A stretch of 64,000 nt of DNA from Cyanobacteria bacterium FACHB-63 (GCA_014695255.1 JACJNX010000061.1:372001-436000), one strand, 5' to 3'; counted from the first letter of the stretch, positions 35,279 to 44,497 are shown. Notes: generated by a model from the letters alone, not told the origin. Program-made: numbers and translations.

Positions 35279-36313
35279 TTAACACCGCCATCGTAAAACC
35301 TGCTCTTTTACAGGGTTTACAAACGATCGCATCTCAGTTTGCGATCGCGTAAATTCCGCTTTTAATTGGTAATACCACCGCGCCTGAGTATCTGCATCTT
35401 TAATTAGCATTAATCCAGGATTGTGCTTTAACCCAATTTGCTGCTTGACCACCATCTCGCGGTCTTGATTTAGAAATGTCCGAGTTGCTGGAACCAAAAA
35501 CGGTTTGAGCAGATTAAACCAAGGAATGGTTGAATAAAACAGCGTTGTCACCTCAGTTTCGTTGTCATTCAGTGGGGTCATCGTTGTTAGATTACAAACG
35601 CGATGCTGCTTGGTAATCACTTGCTCAAACCGCACGCCCGGAAGCTGAAACGAAATCTCGACCTCTGGATCACCGCCCACTAAATCGTAGAGCAGCGTTG
35701 ATCGCTCTAGTTTGTGCCGCCGCATCGTGAACCCCAACGGAGAGGGATCAAAGGTTCTCACTTCTTCCGCTAAGGTTGGATCAGAACGCCACCACCACGA
35801 TTGGTGGACAAACGGTACATGAGCAGGGTCCATTAATCCAACGATCGCATGATCGAGATACGCAGGGAAATTCATCACGACTACAGCTTGATAAGTGCTA
35901 TCAAATCCTGGAACCTGCGGCGGTTCATCTTCGGGAAAGCTCTGATCATCAGTTCCCATAAAAATCCAGACATTCCCCTGAAGCTCTCGCACCGGATACG
36001 ATCGCACCCGAAATCGAGAAAAATCAAGCGTTTGATCCTCGGTCAAGGCTGGAATTGCCGTACATTGTCCAGCTTGATCAAATCGCCAGCCGTGATAGGC
36101 ACATTCCACTTCAGCGCCGTCAAATCGTCCACAGCTTAAGGGAACTGCGCGATGCGGACAAATGTCTCGCAGCGCGAAAACGTCACCCGATCGCGTTCGT
36201 CCGAATAAAATCGGTTCGTTTAGAAGAGTTTTTGCGATCGTCTGTCCCGGTTTAAGCGATCCGCCCGGAAGTGCGTAATACCAAAGATTCCGAAGAAAGA
36301 GCGGTTTATCCAT
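35279..36313 (-). CDS. Rieske-type aromatic ring-hydroxylating oxygenase
   Basis: Oxygenase alpha subunit-like protein of 344 residues. The Rieske 2Fe-2S ligands are C52/H54 (DICPHRAVPL) and C71/H74 (ECAYHGW). The mononuclear iron site is D162, H165 and H170 in MDPAHVPFVHQ. This makes a full two-domain oxygenase of the PAO/vanillate demethylase-like class, which needs a separate reductase. The ATG at 36313 is 2 bases after the stop of the LptF/G gene, giving tight coupling. The substrate is unknown; chlorophyll or lipid derivatives are possible. No transmembrane C terminus typical of plant pheophorbide oxygenase is seen. Confidence 0.88.
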   Translation of the reverse strand: MDKPLFLRNLWYYALPGGSLKPGQTIAKTLLNEPILFGRTRSGDVFALRDICPHRAVPLSCGRFDGAEVECAYHGWRFDQAGQCTAIPALTEDQTLDFSRFRVRSYPVRELQGNVWIFMGTDDQSFPEDEPPQVPGFDSTYQAVVVMNFPAYLDHAIVGLMDPAHVPFVHQSWWWRSDPTLAEEVRTFDPSPLGFTMRRHKLERSTLLYDLVGGDPEVEISFQLPGVRFEQVITKQHRVCNLTTMTPLNDNETEVTTLFYSTIPWFNLLKPFLVPATRTFLNQDREMVVKQQIGLKHNPGLMLIKDADTQARWYYQLKAEFTRSQTEMRSFVNPVKEQVLRWRC

Positions 36314-36315
36314 GC

Positions 36316-37470
36316 TTATCGTGCTGCCCGTACCAATAGCCAACTCACCGCGCTCAGTCCTACCACCGTGGGCAACCAAGCCGCCAGAACTGGGGTGAAA
36401 ATCTCCAATCGCCCGAACGCATCACACACGAATGAAAGCAGGTAATACGTAAAGATAATCAAAATGCTAATCGCAAAACTGGTGCCTTTACCGCCGCGTC
36501 GAGGACGAGTTCCCAGCGTTGCCCCTGCCAACCCAAAGACTAAACAGACAAACGGAAACGCGATTTTTTGCTGAATCCTCATTGTGAGCTGGTTGACGCT
36601 CTTTTGGTTGCCGCTCTGCTCCACCAGCTTGATATAATCCTGCACCTCAGCAATATTCATCTCAGCGGAATCGGTTTTACGGGTGGCAAGGTCGAGCGGG
36701 GTGCGGGGGAGTTGGATCTGCTGCCGCTCGAATTTGAGGATATTTCGATATGAGCCATTTGGATCGACGAGATAAATCGTGCCATCGGAAAAGTCCCAGG
36801 TTTGCTGCTCGAAGTTCCATTGAGCAGAATTAGCGGTGATAATCTGATTCAGTCCTTCTTGCGAAAAATCCAGCACCGTTAAGCTTTTCATTTGCACTCC
36901 GTCGAATCGCTGGGCGTAAAAGATCCGCTCAAGCTGCTGCTGTGAAGCTCCATCCTGCTGCTTCACCTCGCGATACTGCTGGAACACAATGTTCTTTTCG
37001 GTAAACTTCGGCTTGTCTTGCTTTAGGGCTTGCTCTAGAGTGACCCCCGCTTGATATTTCGCGGCAGGAACGATCGCTTCATTAAAGGCAAACGTCAGCA
37101 GCGACACCAAAAAGCTCAGCACCACCGCAGGCACAATCAAGCGATAAATGCTGATCCCCGCACTCCGGAGCGCAATCAGTTCGCTATCCGTAGACAGACG
37201 GCTATACACCATTAAGGCAGAAAGCAGCGTTGCCATCGGAAACGACAGCGCAATAAATTCTGGTGTTCTTAACAGGAGAACACGGGCTGCGATCGCGATC
37301 GGCAGTCCCAGTTCGGTCATCTGGCGGATGAGATCGAAAATCGCCCCAACCGACACCAAAATCGACGAAAACGCCGCTACGCCAAAGATAAACGGACTTG
37401 CTAGTTGACGAGTGATATAGCGATCGAGCACAGAAATCGGCGATCGCAGTCGGAAGGAAGCGGAAGACAT
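36316..37470 (-). CDS. lptF: LptF/LptG family LPS export permease
   Basis: Membrane component of the Lpt exporter that extracts lipopolysaccharide from the inner membrane. The 384-residue protein has the YjgP/YjgQ plan: TM helices near the N terminus (DRYITRQLASPFIFGV; VGAIFDLIRQMTELGL), a coupling-helix region (YSRLSTDSELIALRSAGIS), a large periplasmic beta-jellyroll (about 150-275) and three more helices at the C terminus. Cyanobacteria often have one permease gene, which would act as a homodimer. It is 6 bases after lptB. Confidence 0.9.
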   Translation of the reverse strand: MSSASFRLRSPISVLDRYITRQLASPFIFGVAAFSSILVSVGAIFDLIRQMTELGLPIAIAARVLLLRTPEFIALSFPMATLLSALMVYSRLSTDSELIALRSAGISIYRLIVPAVVLSFLVSLLTFAFNEAIVPAAKYQAGVTLEQALKQDKPKFTEKNIVFQQYREVKQQDGASQQQLERIFYAQRFDGVQMKSLTVLDFSQEGLNQIITANSAQWNFEQQTWDFSDGTIYLVDPNGSYRNILKFERQQIQLPRTPLDLATRKTDSAEMNIAEVQDYIKLVEQSGNQKSVNQLTMRIQQKIAFPFVCLVFGLAGATLGTRPRRGGKGTSFAISILIIFTYYLLSFVCDAFGRLEIFTPVLAAWLPTVVGLSAVSWLLVRAAR

Positions 37471-37476
37471 AGGGCT

Positions 37477-38205
37477 TTAACGCTGGAAGTTATCTCCAAG
37501 GTAATACTGACGGACTAAGGGATTATTGTAAAGTTCCTCAGCGCTGCCAGAGGCGAGAATCTGACCGTCTCGCATAATGTAGGCGCGATCGATGATCGCT
37601 AGAGTTTCACGAACATTGTGATCGGTAATCAGAATGCCCATCTGGCGATCGCGCAGTTGAGCGATGATCTCTTGAATTTCGGCAACGGCGATCGGATCAA
37701 CCCCGGCAAACGGTTCATCGAGAAAGAGAAATTTCGGGCCTTCGACTCCGGCTGCCAGCGCTCTTGCCAGTTCGGTGCGGCGGCGTTCTCCCCCAGAAAC
37801 CTGAATACCTAGCGACGAGGCAACTTTTTCGAGCCGAAATTCTTTTAGCAGGTTGTTGAGGCGATCGCGCCATTGCCAGCGCGGAACTTTGGTTTGTTCT
37901 AGCACCAGCAGAATGTTGTCTCGCACGGTTAAATACCGAAAGATACTGGGTTCCTGCGCCAGATAGCCAATCCCTAAATGAGCGCGTTTGTTAATCGGTA
38001 GGTCGGTTACATCTTGATCGTTCAGCCAAACTTTACCGCTATCGGGCTTTTCTAACCCAGTTGCGATATAGAATGTCGTCGTTTTCCCGGCTCCATTTGG
38101 CCCCAACAGCCCAACCACTTCGCCTTGAGCGACTGACAAACTAACCCGGTTGACGATCAAGCGATCGCCAAACGATTTGTGAATGTTTTCTAGAACGATT
38201 CTCAA
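37477..38205 (-). CDS. lptB: LptB ABC transporter ATPase
   Basis: Cytoplasmic ATPase of the LPS exporter, 242 residues. Walker A is GPNGAGKTTT, the signature is VSGGERRRTEL, Walker B is FLFLDEPFAGVDP, and the H-loop is LITDHNVRETL. The latter two strings and LAQEPSIFRYLTVRDNI are diagnostic for LptB. It lies between lptA and the permease with gaps of 39 and 6 bases. Confidence 0.96.
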   Translation of the reverse strand: MRIVLENIHKSFGDRLIVNRVSLSVAQGEVVGLLGPNGAGKTTTFYIATGLEKPDSGKVWLNDQDVTDLPINKRAHLGIGYLAQEPSIFRYLTVRDNILLVLEQTKVPRWQWRDRLNNLLKEFRLEKVASSLGIQVSGGERRRTELARALAAGVEGPKFLFLDEPFAGVDPIAVAEIQEIIAQLRDRQMGILITDHNVRETLAIIDRAYIMRDGQILASGSAEELYNNPLVRQYYLGDNFQR

Positions 38206-38244
38206 AACCCGCTCCTGGGACTATCAACAGAGAAAGACAACTGG

Positions 38245-38727
38245 TTAGCGATTCTTAGACTGAAACTGCGGTCTTGGACTGAACGGGGCGGGAGTTGCGG
38301 GTGCAGGCTGGGCAGGTGTCGCGGGAGCTTCAATCAGATAAATGGCTTCGACTTGCTTGTTGGGTTGGGGCAGCGCGACAAATCGCCCTTCATCGACTAG
38401 GTAGGTAATGACTTCTCCGCGCAGGCTGTTGCCTTGTTGCAGCACGTAGACATCGCCCGATAGCACGATGCGCCGCTCGTTGCTGTAGTAAATCGCTTGG
38501 GCAGAAGTCGCTTGAATTTGACGGGCGGGGTAGTTAATTTGTACATTGCCCTTTGCCACCACCACTCCAGTTTTAGCATTGGCTTCGGTGGTGTTGGCTC
38601 GGAGGGTGAGCGGGGTTGAACTAGCGGCGGGAGCTTGAGCAGAACTACTGCCAGCAGCAATCACCGAGGCAGCAAGAATCGGAAGAAAGAAGAGCGATCG
38701 GAGACGAAGCATGGCTGAGGACTGCAT
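38245..38727 (-). CDS. lptA: LptA/OstA-like periplasmic protein
   Basis: Periplasmic bridge protein of the LPS export path. The signal peptide (RSLFFLPILAASVIAAGSSSAQA) is followed by the OstA beta-jellyroll signature (GVVVAKGNVQINYPARQIQATS and IVLSGDVYVLQQGNSLRGE, partly quoted as GVVVAKGNVQINYPARQIQA). The C-terminal tail is Pro/Ala-rich (about 135-160) and unusual for LptA. I use the ATG at 38727; another ATG five codons later is possible. First gene of the lptA-lptB-lptF-Rieske cluster. Confidence 0.85.
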   Translation of the reverse strand: MQSSAMLRLRSLFFLPILAASVIAAGSSSAQAPAASSTPLTLRANTTEANAKTGVVVAKGNVQINYPARQIQATSAQAIYYSNERRIVLSGDVYVLQQGNSLRGEVITYLVDEGRFVALPQPNKQVEAIYLIEAPATPAQPAPATPAPFSPRPQFQSKNR

Positions 38728-38879
38728 AAAGGATCGGGATGACCTCGAATATATCACTGTAAGAAAGTTAATCAAATTTGATCAACTGCATCTTTGAATA
38801 TTCCGTCAATTCAATTTCAATATAGTGTGCTGAATCTAACGACGAATGGCGAGCCTAACAAGTTTCAGATCAAGTCTAT

Positions 38880-39290
38880 CTAACGCTTTTGGATCGTTGG
38901 CGGGCATAAGAAAATGCGATCGTCACCGTCTTGTGGTGGATCGGCAGTGAGAACGATTTGAGCGACGCGATCGGCTCCAACCGCTTGAATTTCGCTCAGC
39001 AATTCAGAAGCATCATCGATCAATTGCTCCACGTCTATTCCGCCATATTCCGGTTGATACTCTCGCAAACGGTTAGAGCCTTCCGCCATCAGAATCACAG
39101 CACCTCGCCAGTTGTGATTTCCCAGGTGATATAGCCCGACTGCGATCTGTAGAATGCCCTGATAAAACTTTTTCTCGAACACCGGAGCTTCGATCCAAAT
39201 CGCTTCTAGCGTGTCGTGACAAGCGTAAAATTCACCCTGATTAAACTGATCGATGCCCTGCCAAAATTCTTCTGAAACTTCGGTTTCCAT
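38880..39290 (-). CDS. DUF309 family protein
   Basis: Helical 136-residue protein of the DUF309 family. FYACHDTLEAIWIEAP and FYQGILQIAVGLYHLGNHNWRGA (partly quoted as LQIAVGLYHLGNHN) are the two signature helices, with His and Glu residues that could bind metal. No biochemical role is established. AGGAGAG before the ATG at 39290 fixes the start, 7 bases after the DUF58 gene stop, so both are likely one operon. Confidence 0.9.
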   Translation of the reverse strand: METEVSEEFWQGIDQFNQGEFYACHDTLEAIWIEAPVFEKKFYQGILQIAVGLYHLGNHNWRGAVILMAEGSNRLREYQPEYGGIDVEQLIDDASELLSEIQAVGADRVAQIVLTADPPQDGDDRIFLCPPTIQKR

Positions 39291-39297
39291 CTCTCTC

Positions 39298-40425
39298 CTA
39301 AACTTTATCCTGTAATTGCGACTGCAACGATCGCTCCCTCCCCACCACAATCCCCAGACGCGCTGAACTCGGTATGCGATCGCCCCACAACACCCAGCGG
39401 CTATCGTTTGGTAAAGTGTTCAAGCTTTGTGGATTTTGCGTTAACCAAACGACTGATGCATCTGGCAACAGAGAGAATTGTGTTTCTTCGCTGGGCTGAA
39501 TTTCTGCCAAGGTTTCTAACACGGCTGAACGTCCCCGAATTAGTCCGGTTCCTGCTGTCCAGAGTCGGATCGGTAGGGCTTGACGATCGCCATAAAAATA
39601 CAGCGATGCCGCTGCGGTCACAGCTTCTTCAAACGCTTCTGTATCCCATTCGGTGGCACTGTCGATCGCAACCACGATCTCCCGCCCACTGGTGAAGGTT
39701 TCCAACTCGCGCACCCGTAACTCTCCGTAGCGAGCACTACTGCGCCAGTGAATCATCCGCATCGGATCGCCCCAACGGTAGGGTCTGAGCGATCGCGTCA
39801 TGCCCTCGGTAGCTGGAATCGGGCACTGCGCTTGAAGCTGCAAACTGCTTTGTTGTCCAAGTTGATCGATTAAAGGACAGCGTTGCAGGGGGAGAACGGT
39901 CGGGTAAATCAGCGCGATCGCATCGATTTGAAAAGATTTGCGCGACCAAAACAACCCCAAGGGGGCAGCTGTGCGTAATCGAACTTCGTGCCATCGGTAA
40001 ATGCCGCGCCGCGTTGCAGGGTGCTGATACACCCAGTAGTAGGAATTGTTGGGGTTAATCAACTCAACTACGCGCTGAACGGGCGATCCCAGCACCGAAG
40101 GGATCAAATCTTTTGCTTGAATGAGTGATTTACGCTGGCGGGTTGAGTTTTGGATCAATAGCTCGATCGTCACAAGTTCTCCGACGCTTACAGGCTGAAT
40201 CGGGCGGCGGGTGAGCGTGAGTCCTTGCAGGGTTCGCCGGGAGAGAACGGCTGCGATCGCCATCAGCGCAAACACAACGCCGCTCATGACATACAGCCAG
40301 CCTGCCATCGAGTTGGTCGCTGCGAGAAAGAAAAATAGCCCCATCGCTCCCAGAAGCCAGCCGCTATAAGCAGGATTTGTCCATCGAGATTCGAGCCAAT
40401 CGGTCAGCCGAGTAACGCTACGCAT
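39298..40425 (-). CDS. DUF58 domain protein
   Basis: A 375-residue membrane-anchored protein. Two N-terminal helices (SGWLLGAMGLFFFLAA; LYVMSGVVFALMAIAAVL) precede a beta domain. The DUF58 signature RPYRWGDPMRMIHWRSSARYGELRVRE (given in part: DPMRMIHWRSSARYG) is at about 225-250, followed by a VWA-like fold (REIVVAIDSATEW). Members typically work with MoxR ATPases; none is adjacent here. It leads the DUF309 gene. Confidence 0.92.
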   Translation of the reverse strand: MRSVTRLTDWLESRWTNPAYSGWLLGAMGLFFFLAATNSMAGWLYVMSGVVFALMAIAAVLSRRTLQGLTLTRRPIQPVSVGELVTIELLIQNSTRQRKSLIQAKDLIPSVLGSPVQRVVELINPNNSYYWVYQHPATRRGIYRWHEVRLRTAAPLGLFWSRKSFQIDAIALIYPTVLPLQRCPLIDQLGQQSSLQLQAQCPIPATEGMTRSLRPYRWGDPMRMIHWRSSARYGELRVRELETFTSGREIVVAIDSATEWDTEAFEEAVTAAASLYFYGDRQALPIRLWTAGTGLIRGRSAVLETLAEIQPSEETQFSLLPDASVVWLTQNPQSLNTLPNDSRWVLWGDRIPSSARLGIVVGRERSLQSQLQDKV

Positions 40426-40705
40426 GATTCTATGAAGGATTTACAAAGAAGACTAAGTTGAGGATGCACAGACTGAGCCACTGGCAAACCTTTGTCGAAC
40501 CTTTTACTGCAAGTGCTTCAGTAATTTCTAGTAAGGTCGATCGCACCTTCCGTGATTTTACGCTCACAAACTTTTTGCAAACTTAGTTTCTCCGTGTTTA
40601 TACGATGCAGAATTTCCGCTACAGTCGTAAAAATCAAAGTACTTCTCACATTGCCCCCGATTTGCCCATTGCTTCCGATCATGGTCTTCCTGTCAGCCTG
40701 AGTTT

Positions 40706-41950
40706 ATGACACAAAACCCCAGTAATGAGCCAATCCGATCACGATCGTTTGATCCGGCGATCGCCCAACCCAACGTTCCGCCACCGCCGATGATGCCGAC
40801 GCGAGTGAATCGGGAGCAGTTGGCTACACCGACGATTCGCCAGATGGTACGAGATGCTTTTGCAAAACAGGCATCTGATATTCATCTTCGGGTTGGAGAA
40901 CCGCCGCGCTATCGAGTGGGCGGGCAAATGGTACGTCAGTCTCAGCCTGCGATTTCTCCAGAACTGTTTGATCAGTTTCTCTCGGAAATTCTCACTCTGG
41001 AACAACGTGATCGATTTCGGCAAGAAAAAGAACTCGATACCGCAATTCACTATCCGGGATTGCTGCGCTGTCGAGTGAACTGCTTTGAGAGTTTGACGGG
41101 TGGCGCGATCGTGCTGCGGCTAATTTCGTTGAAAGTGCCGTCGATCGATTATCTAGGGTTGCCTTCGGTGCTGAAATATCTTGTCAGTCATCAGCAAGGA
41201 TTAATTCTGGTGACAGGACCTACCGGATCAGGAAAATCGACTTCGATCGCAGCCATGATTCGTCACCTGAACGAAACCGAGCAGCGGCATGTTGTGACCA
41301 TCGAAGAGCCGATCGAATATGTTCACACCTCTGAGAAATGTTTGATTAGCCAGCGAGAAGTTGGCTTACATACGCATGAATTTCATCAAGCTTTGAGAGC
41401 AGTATTGCGTGAAGATCCGGACGTAATTTTGATTGGGGAAATGCGCGATCGCGTGACGATCGATACGGCATTAAAGGCGGCACAAACCGGACACTTAGTG
41501 TTAGGAACCCTGCATACGCGCGGTGCAATTCCGACACTCAACCGCTTACTCAATGTCTACAGTCCTGATGAGCAGGCTGCAATGAAAATTCAGATTGTAG
41601 ACTCTTTACTTGCCATTATTTCTCAGCAGCTATTACCCACAACAGACGGTCAAAGAACAGCGGCGCACGAAATTCTAATTAACACGTCCGCCATGCAAGA
41701 TTACTTGATTAAAGGCAACGAAATTGATGCGTTCCGATTGATGGAAACGGATACGAATGAAGGAATGCAGGTGATGAATCAAGCGCTGTGTGAGTTGATT
41801 CTACTGGGTAAGATTACGCCAGAAGATGCGGTGAAAGCCTCACCAGATCTCAGTGATTTGCGTCGTCGAGTCCGGAACGAGGGATATGATCCAGGGCGTT
41901 CTGCGAACCGTGAATTTGATCTTTTGGCACGGGAATATCGTCCGGTTTAA
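40706..41950 (+). CDS. pilT: PilT-like twitching motility ATPase
   Basis: Hexameric secretion-type ATPase that retracts type IV pili. The 414-residue protein has an N-terminal disordered Pro-rich stretch (1-40), the PilT N-terminal domain (ASDIHLRVGEPPRYRVGG), Walker A GPTGSGKST, the Asp box in VVTIEEPIEY, Walker B DVILIGEMRD and the His box TGHLVLGTLHT. The variant GEMRDRVTIDTAL and the C terminus DLRRRVRNEGYDPG differ slightly from PilT1, so it may be a PilT2-type paralogue, as seen in Synechocystis phototaxis. No pil genes are adjacent. Confidence 0.88.
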   Translation: MTQNPSNEPIRSRSFDPAIAQPNVPPPPMMPTRVNREQLATPTIRQMVRDAFAKQASDIHLRVGEPPRYRVGGQMVRQSQPAISPELFDQFLSEILTLEQRDRFRQEKELDTAIHYPGLLRCRVNCFESLTGGAIVLRLISLKVPSIDYLGLPSVLKYLVSHQQGLILVTGPTGSGKSTSIAAMIRHLNETEQRHVVTIEEPIEYVHTSEKCLISQREVGLHTHEFHQALRAVLREDPDVILIGEMRDRVTIDTALKAAQTGHLVLGTLHTRGAIPTLNRLLNVYSPDEQAAMKIQIVDSLLAIISQQLLPTTDGQRTAAHEILINTSAMQDYLIKGNEIDAFRLMETDTNEGMQVMNQALCELILLGKITPEDAVKASPDLSDLRRRVRNEGYDPGRSANREFDLLAREYRPV

Positions 41951-42009
41951 ACCACCAGCTAAGAGAGTATTTGAGAAGTATGAAAAGTCTCTTCGCTCTC
42001 GTTGTACTC

Positions 42010-42135
42010 CCGTCCTGAAATGAATTTCGGGCTAATGGTGGAAAATCTACTGAAGTAGACTGAGCGAGAGTTTCACGTTCTAAGTCCATTTCTAATGGAC
42101 TTTCGCCGATTAGCCCGAAATTCATTTCAGGGCGG
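42010..42135. mobile_element. MITE/REP-like palindromic element
   Basis: Perfect 23-bp arms at 42014-42036 (starting CCTGAAATGAATTTC) and 42109-42131 (ending TCATTTCAGG), extended outward by four more pairs to CCGT.../...GCGG. The arms flank about 72 bases. The interior carries a smaller hairpin AGTCCATT-TCT-AATGGACT (42083-42101). No coding sequence lies inside. It sits between the pilT gene and the oxygenase gene. Palindromes of this style, including nested AGTCC.../...GGACT hairpins, are dispersed in cyanobacterial genomes and are thought to be mobilised in trans. Confidence 0.75.
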
Positions 42136-42235
42136 ACTGTGGCAACGATCGGAAACTTTTCAAACATCCTCTAAAATGATTTACTTATCTTGATCGATTT
42201 GGTATGAAATGGGTGCATCACGATCGAACTCTACT

Positions 42236-42847
42236 ATGTCTTGCTATCAACCCACCCAATTCATTCAACTTCGTAATTTTCTATCGTTAGAAGAGCGCAC
42301 CAATTTGTTAAATTATGTCCTTGACCGCGAGGATCAATTTGTCGCGACTACAACCTCAACAGGTGCGATCGACTATCGGCAATCCAGTATTCTTTACTTC
42401 TTCAAAGAATACGAGAACTGGATGATTGAGAAAATTAGACCAGTCATTCCAGCTTTGATAGAAAGCTGGAACATTCAAGCTTCTTCGATTTCCCAAATTG
42501 AGATTCAACTCACAGCCCATAATGACGGAAACTATTACAAAACTCACAACGATAATGGAAGCGAAGAAGCTGCAAATCGAATCATCTCCTACGTCTATTA
42601 TTTTTATCGACAGCCTAAGAACTTCTCCGGCGGTGCATTAAGAATATACGATCTAAATTTAGAAAATAGCTCCTATATTCAAGCCGATTCTTATCAAGAT
42701 ATTGAACCCATTAACAATAGTATTGTGTTCTTTCCCAGTCATTTCCTCCATGAAGTGCTACCTGTGTCTTGTCGATCGCGCCGCTTTGCCGATAGCCGCT
42801 TCACCCTGAATGGTTGGATTCGTTGCGAAACGTCACACTATGACTAA
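42236..42847 (+). CDS. 2-oxoglutarate/Fe(II)-dependent oxygenase
   Basis: Oxygenase of about 203 residues with the HxD...H iron triad: H and D in YYKTHNDNGS, the distal His in FFPSHFLHEVLPV, and the 2-oxoglutarate-binding Arg in RSRRFADSRFTLNGWIR. The surrounding sequence (IQLTAHNDGNYYKTH; RIISYVYYFYRQPKNFSGG) is similar to prolyl 4-hydroxylase-like 2OG-Fe(II) enzymes. The ATG at 42236 starts SCYQPTQFIQL; one at 42209 is also possible. Substrate unknown. The repeat element is just upstream. Confidence 0.85.
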   Translation: MSCYQPTQFIQLRNFLSLEERTNLLNYVLDREDQFVATTTSTGAIDYRQSSILYFFKEYENWMIEKIRPVIPALIESWNIQASSISQIEIQLTAHNDGNYYKTHNDNGSEEAANRIISYVYYFYRQPKNFSGGALRIYDLNLENSSYIQADSYQDIEPINNSIVFFPSHFLHEVLPVSCRSRRFADSRFTLNGWIRCETSHYD

Positions 42848-42879
42848 AATTAAAAGCGTTGCTAATGCTTGAGACACCT

Positions 42880-43140
42880 ATGAGTCCGAACGTTGAAATC
42901 TACACCTGGAGCACCTGCCCCTTCTGCATCCGCGCCAAAGCTCTGCTCGATCGCAAAGGCGTTCAATACACCGAATACTGTCTAGACGGCGACGAACCCG
43001 GACGCGCAAAAATGGCAGAACGCTCCAACGGTCGCCGCTCTGTCCCCCAGATTTTCATCAACGACCAGCACATTGGCGGCTGTGATGATATTCACGCTCT
43101 AGAGCGATCGGGCAAACTTGATCCGCTGCTGGCGGCATAG
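42880..43140 (+). CDS. grxC: Glutaredoxin 3
   Basis: Dithiol glutaredoxin of 86 residues that uses glutathione to reduce disulfides and mixed disulfides. The active site CPFC lies in YTWSTCPFCIRAKALL. The glutathione-binding RRSVPQIFIND loop (with the cis-Pro) and GGCDDIHAL are present. I use the ATG at 42880; two earlier in-frame ATGs add up to seven residues. It directly precedes gshB, the usual cyanobacterial order, so glutathione supply and use are linked. Confidence 0.95.
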   Translation: MSPNVEIYTWSTCPFCIRAKALLDRKGVQYTEYCLDGDEPGRAKMAERSNGRRSVPQIFINDQHIGGCDDIHALERSGKLDPLLAA

Positions 43141-43155
43141 TTGATCCGAAGATGG

Positions 43156-43241
43156 GTAGGGAGTGGGGAGCAAGAACTGTAACTTCACTTTTCCCGCTTG
43201 AAAAGCGTAACTCCATCTACTCCCTACTCCCCACTCCCTAC
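43156..43241. repeat. 15-bp inverted repeat in the grxC-gshB spacer
   Basis: GTAGGGAGTGGGGAG (43156-43170) and CTCCCCACTCCCTAC (43227-43241) are perfectly complementary and flank 56 bases. Strings of this kind (GGGGAGTGGGGAG variants) are dispersed repeats in many cyanobacterial spacers. If transcribed it would put a large hairpin just ahead of gshB. Confidence 0.75.
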
Positions 43242-43257
43242 TACATATGTAACTACC

Positions 43258-44226
43258 GTGAAAATTGCATTCATCATCGACCCCATCGATCGCCTCGATC
43301 CCACCCACGACACCAGCGTGGCGTTTATGGAAGCAGCACAACAGCTAGGGCACGAAGTCTGGATCACCCAGGCAAATCGGCTCAGCGTCGTTGAAGGGAA
43401 AGCTTGGGCAACGCTCGAACGAGTCAAACTGGTTCCCGTCACTCTGGGCGATAATCGCTGGGTTGCCGTCGATCGTTGGTTTGAAATCGAGCCGCCCACC
43501 TTTGCGCCGCTCGAAACGATGGATGCCGTGTTTATGCGAACCGATCCTCCCGTCAACACCGCCTATCTCTACGCAACCTACATCCTCGACTACATCGACC
43601 CGACCAAAACCAAAGTCATTAACTCCCCCTCCGGCATCCGGGCAGCGAATGAAAAAATGTATGCGCTGCAATTTACCGAAGCGATTCCCGAAACGATCGT
43701 GACGCAAGAAAAGCGCGTGATTCTGCAATTTCTCGAACAACAAGGAACCGCTGTCCTCAAACCTTTAGGCGGCAAAGCGGGGGAAGGCATTCTCTTTCTG
43801 CAATCGGGCGATCGCAACCTCAATTCCATGATCGAAATTAGCACCCACCAAGGGACACTCCCGATCATGGTACAAACCTATCTCCCGCAAGCCAAAGACG
43901 GCGACAAGAGAATTATTCTGTTAAACGGAGAACCGATTGGAGCCGTCAATCGCATTCCCACAGGCAACGAATTTCGCGGCAATATGGCAGTCGGCGGACG
44001 GAGCGCCCAAACTGACATCACCGATCGAGAACGCGAAATCTGTGCCCAACTCGCTCCAACCTTACAGAAAGACGGTCTATTTTTCGTGGGAATTGACGTG
44101 ATTGGTGGATACCTCACCGAAGTCAATGTCACCAGTCCGACCGGAATTCGCGAAGTTGATCGACTCGACAACACTCAGTTAGCGGTGCAGGTGATTCAAT
44201 CGATCGAGCTTGTGAAACAGAAATAA
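43258..44226 (+). CDS. gshB: Glutathione synthetase
   Basis: ATP-grasp ligase joining gamma-glutamylcysteine and glycine to glutathione. The start is a GTG at 43258 giving KIAFIIDPIDRLDPTHDTS, the normal N terminus. The open frame begins 20 codons earlier inside the inverted repeat, which should not be translated. Conserved parts are NSPSGIRAANEKMYAL, the ATP-grasp loop LKPLGGKAGEGI, and the Mg/ATP site YLTEVNVTSPTGIREVD. Length is 322 residues. It follows grxC. Confidence 0.96.
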   Translation: MKIAFIIDPIDRLDPTHDTSVAFMEAAQQLGHEVWITQANRLSVVEGKAWATLERVKLVPVTLGDNRWVAVDRWFEIEPPTFAPLETMDAVFMRTDPPVNTAYLYATYILDYIDPTKTKVINSPSGIRAANEKMYALQFTEAIPETIVTQEKRVILQFLEQQGTAVLKPLGGKAGEGILFLQSGDRNLNSMIEISTHQGTLPIMVQTYLPQAKDGDKRIILLNGEPIGAVNRIPTGNEFRGNMAVGGRSAQTDITDREREICAQLAPTLQKDGLFFVGIDVIGGYLTEVNVTSPTGIREVDRLDNTQLAVQVIQSIELVKQK

Positions 44227-44497
44227 AGTGTTTCCGCGACTCAAAAGAAGGTAGCCAGCGACAAGCCCCCTTGCGCTAACTACCTCTAGCAAGGGCGACC
44301 TACCAACCCTTGTTGCACCCAAGCTAACCTAACGAATCAACTGCATCGGTCAAGGCACAGTAAAGAAATTGCAACCAGACGATGAAGATATGACAGAATC
44401 GGGAAACTTTAGTCTCAGCCGACGATCGAATCTACTCCCTGTTGGTATCGTGCTTCTTAGTCAAAGCGTTCTGTCTATCAGACTAATTTGAACTGCA

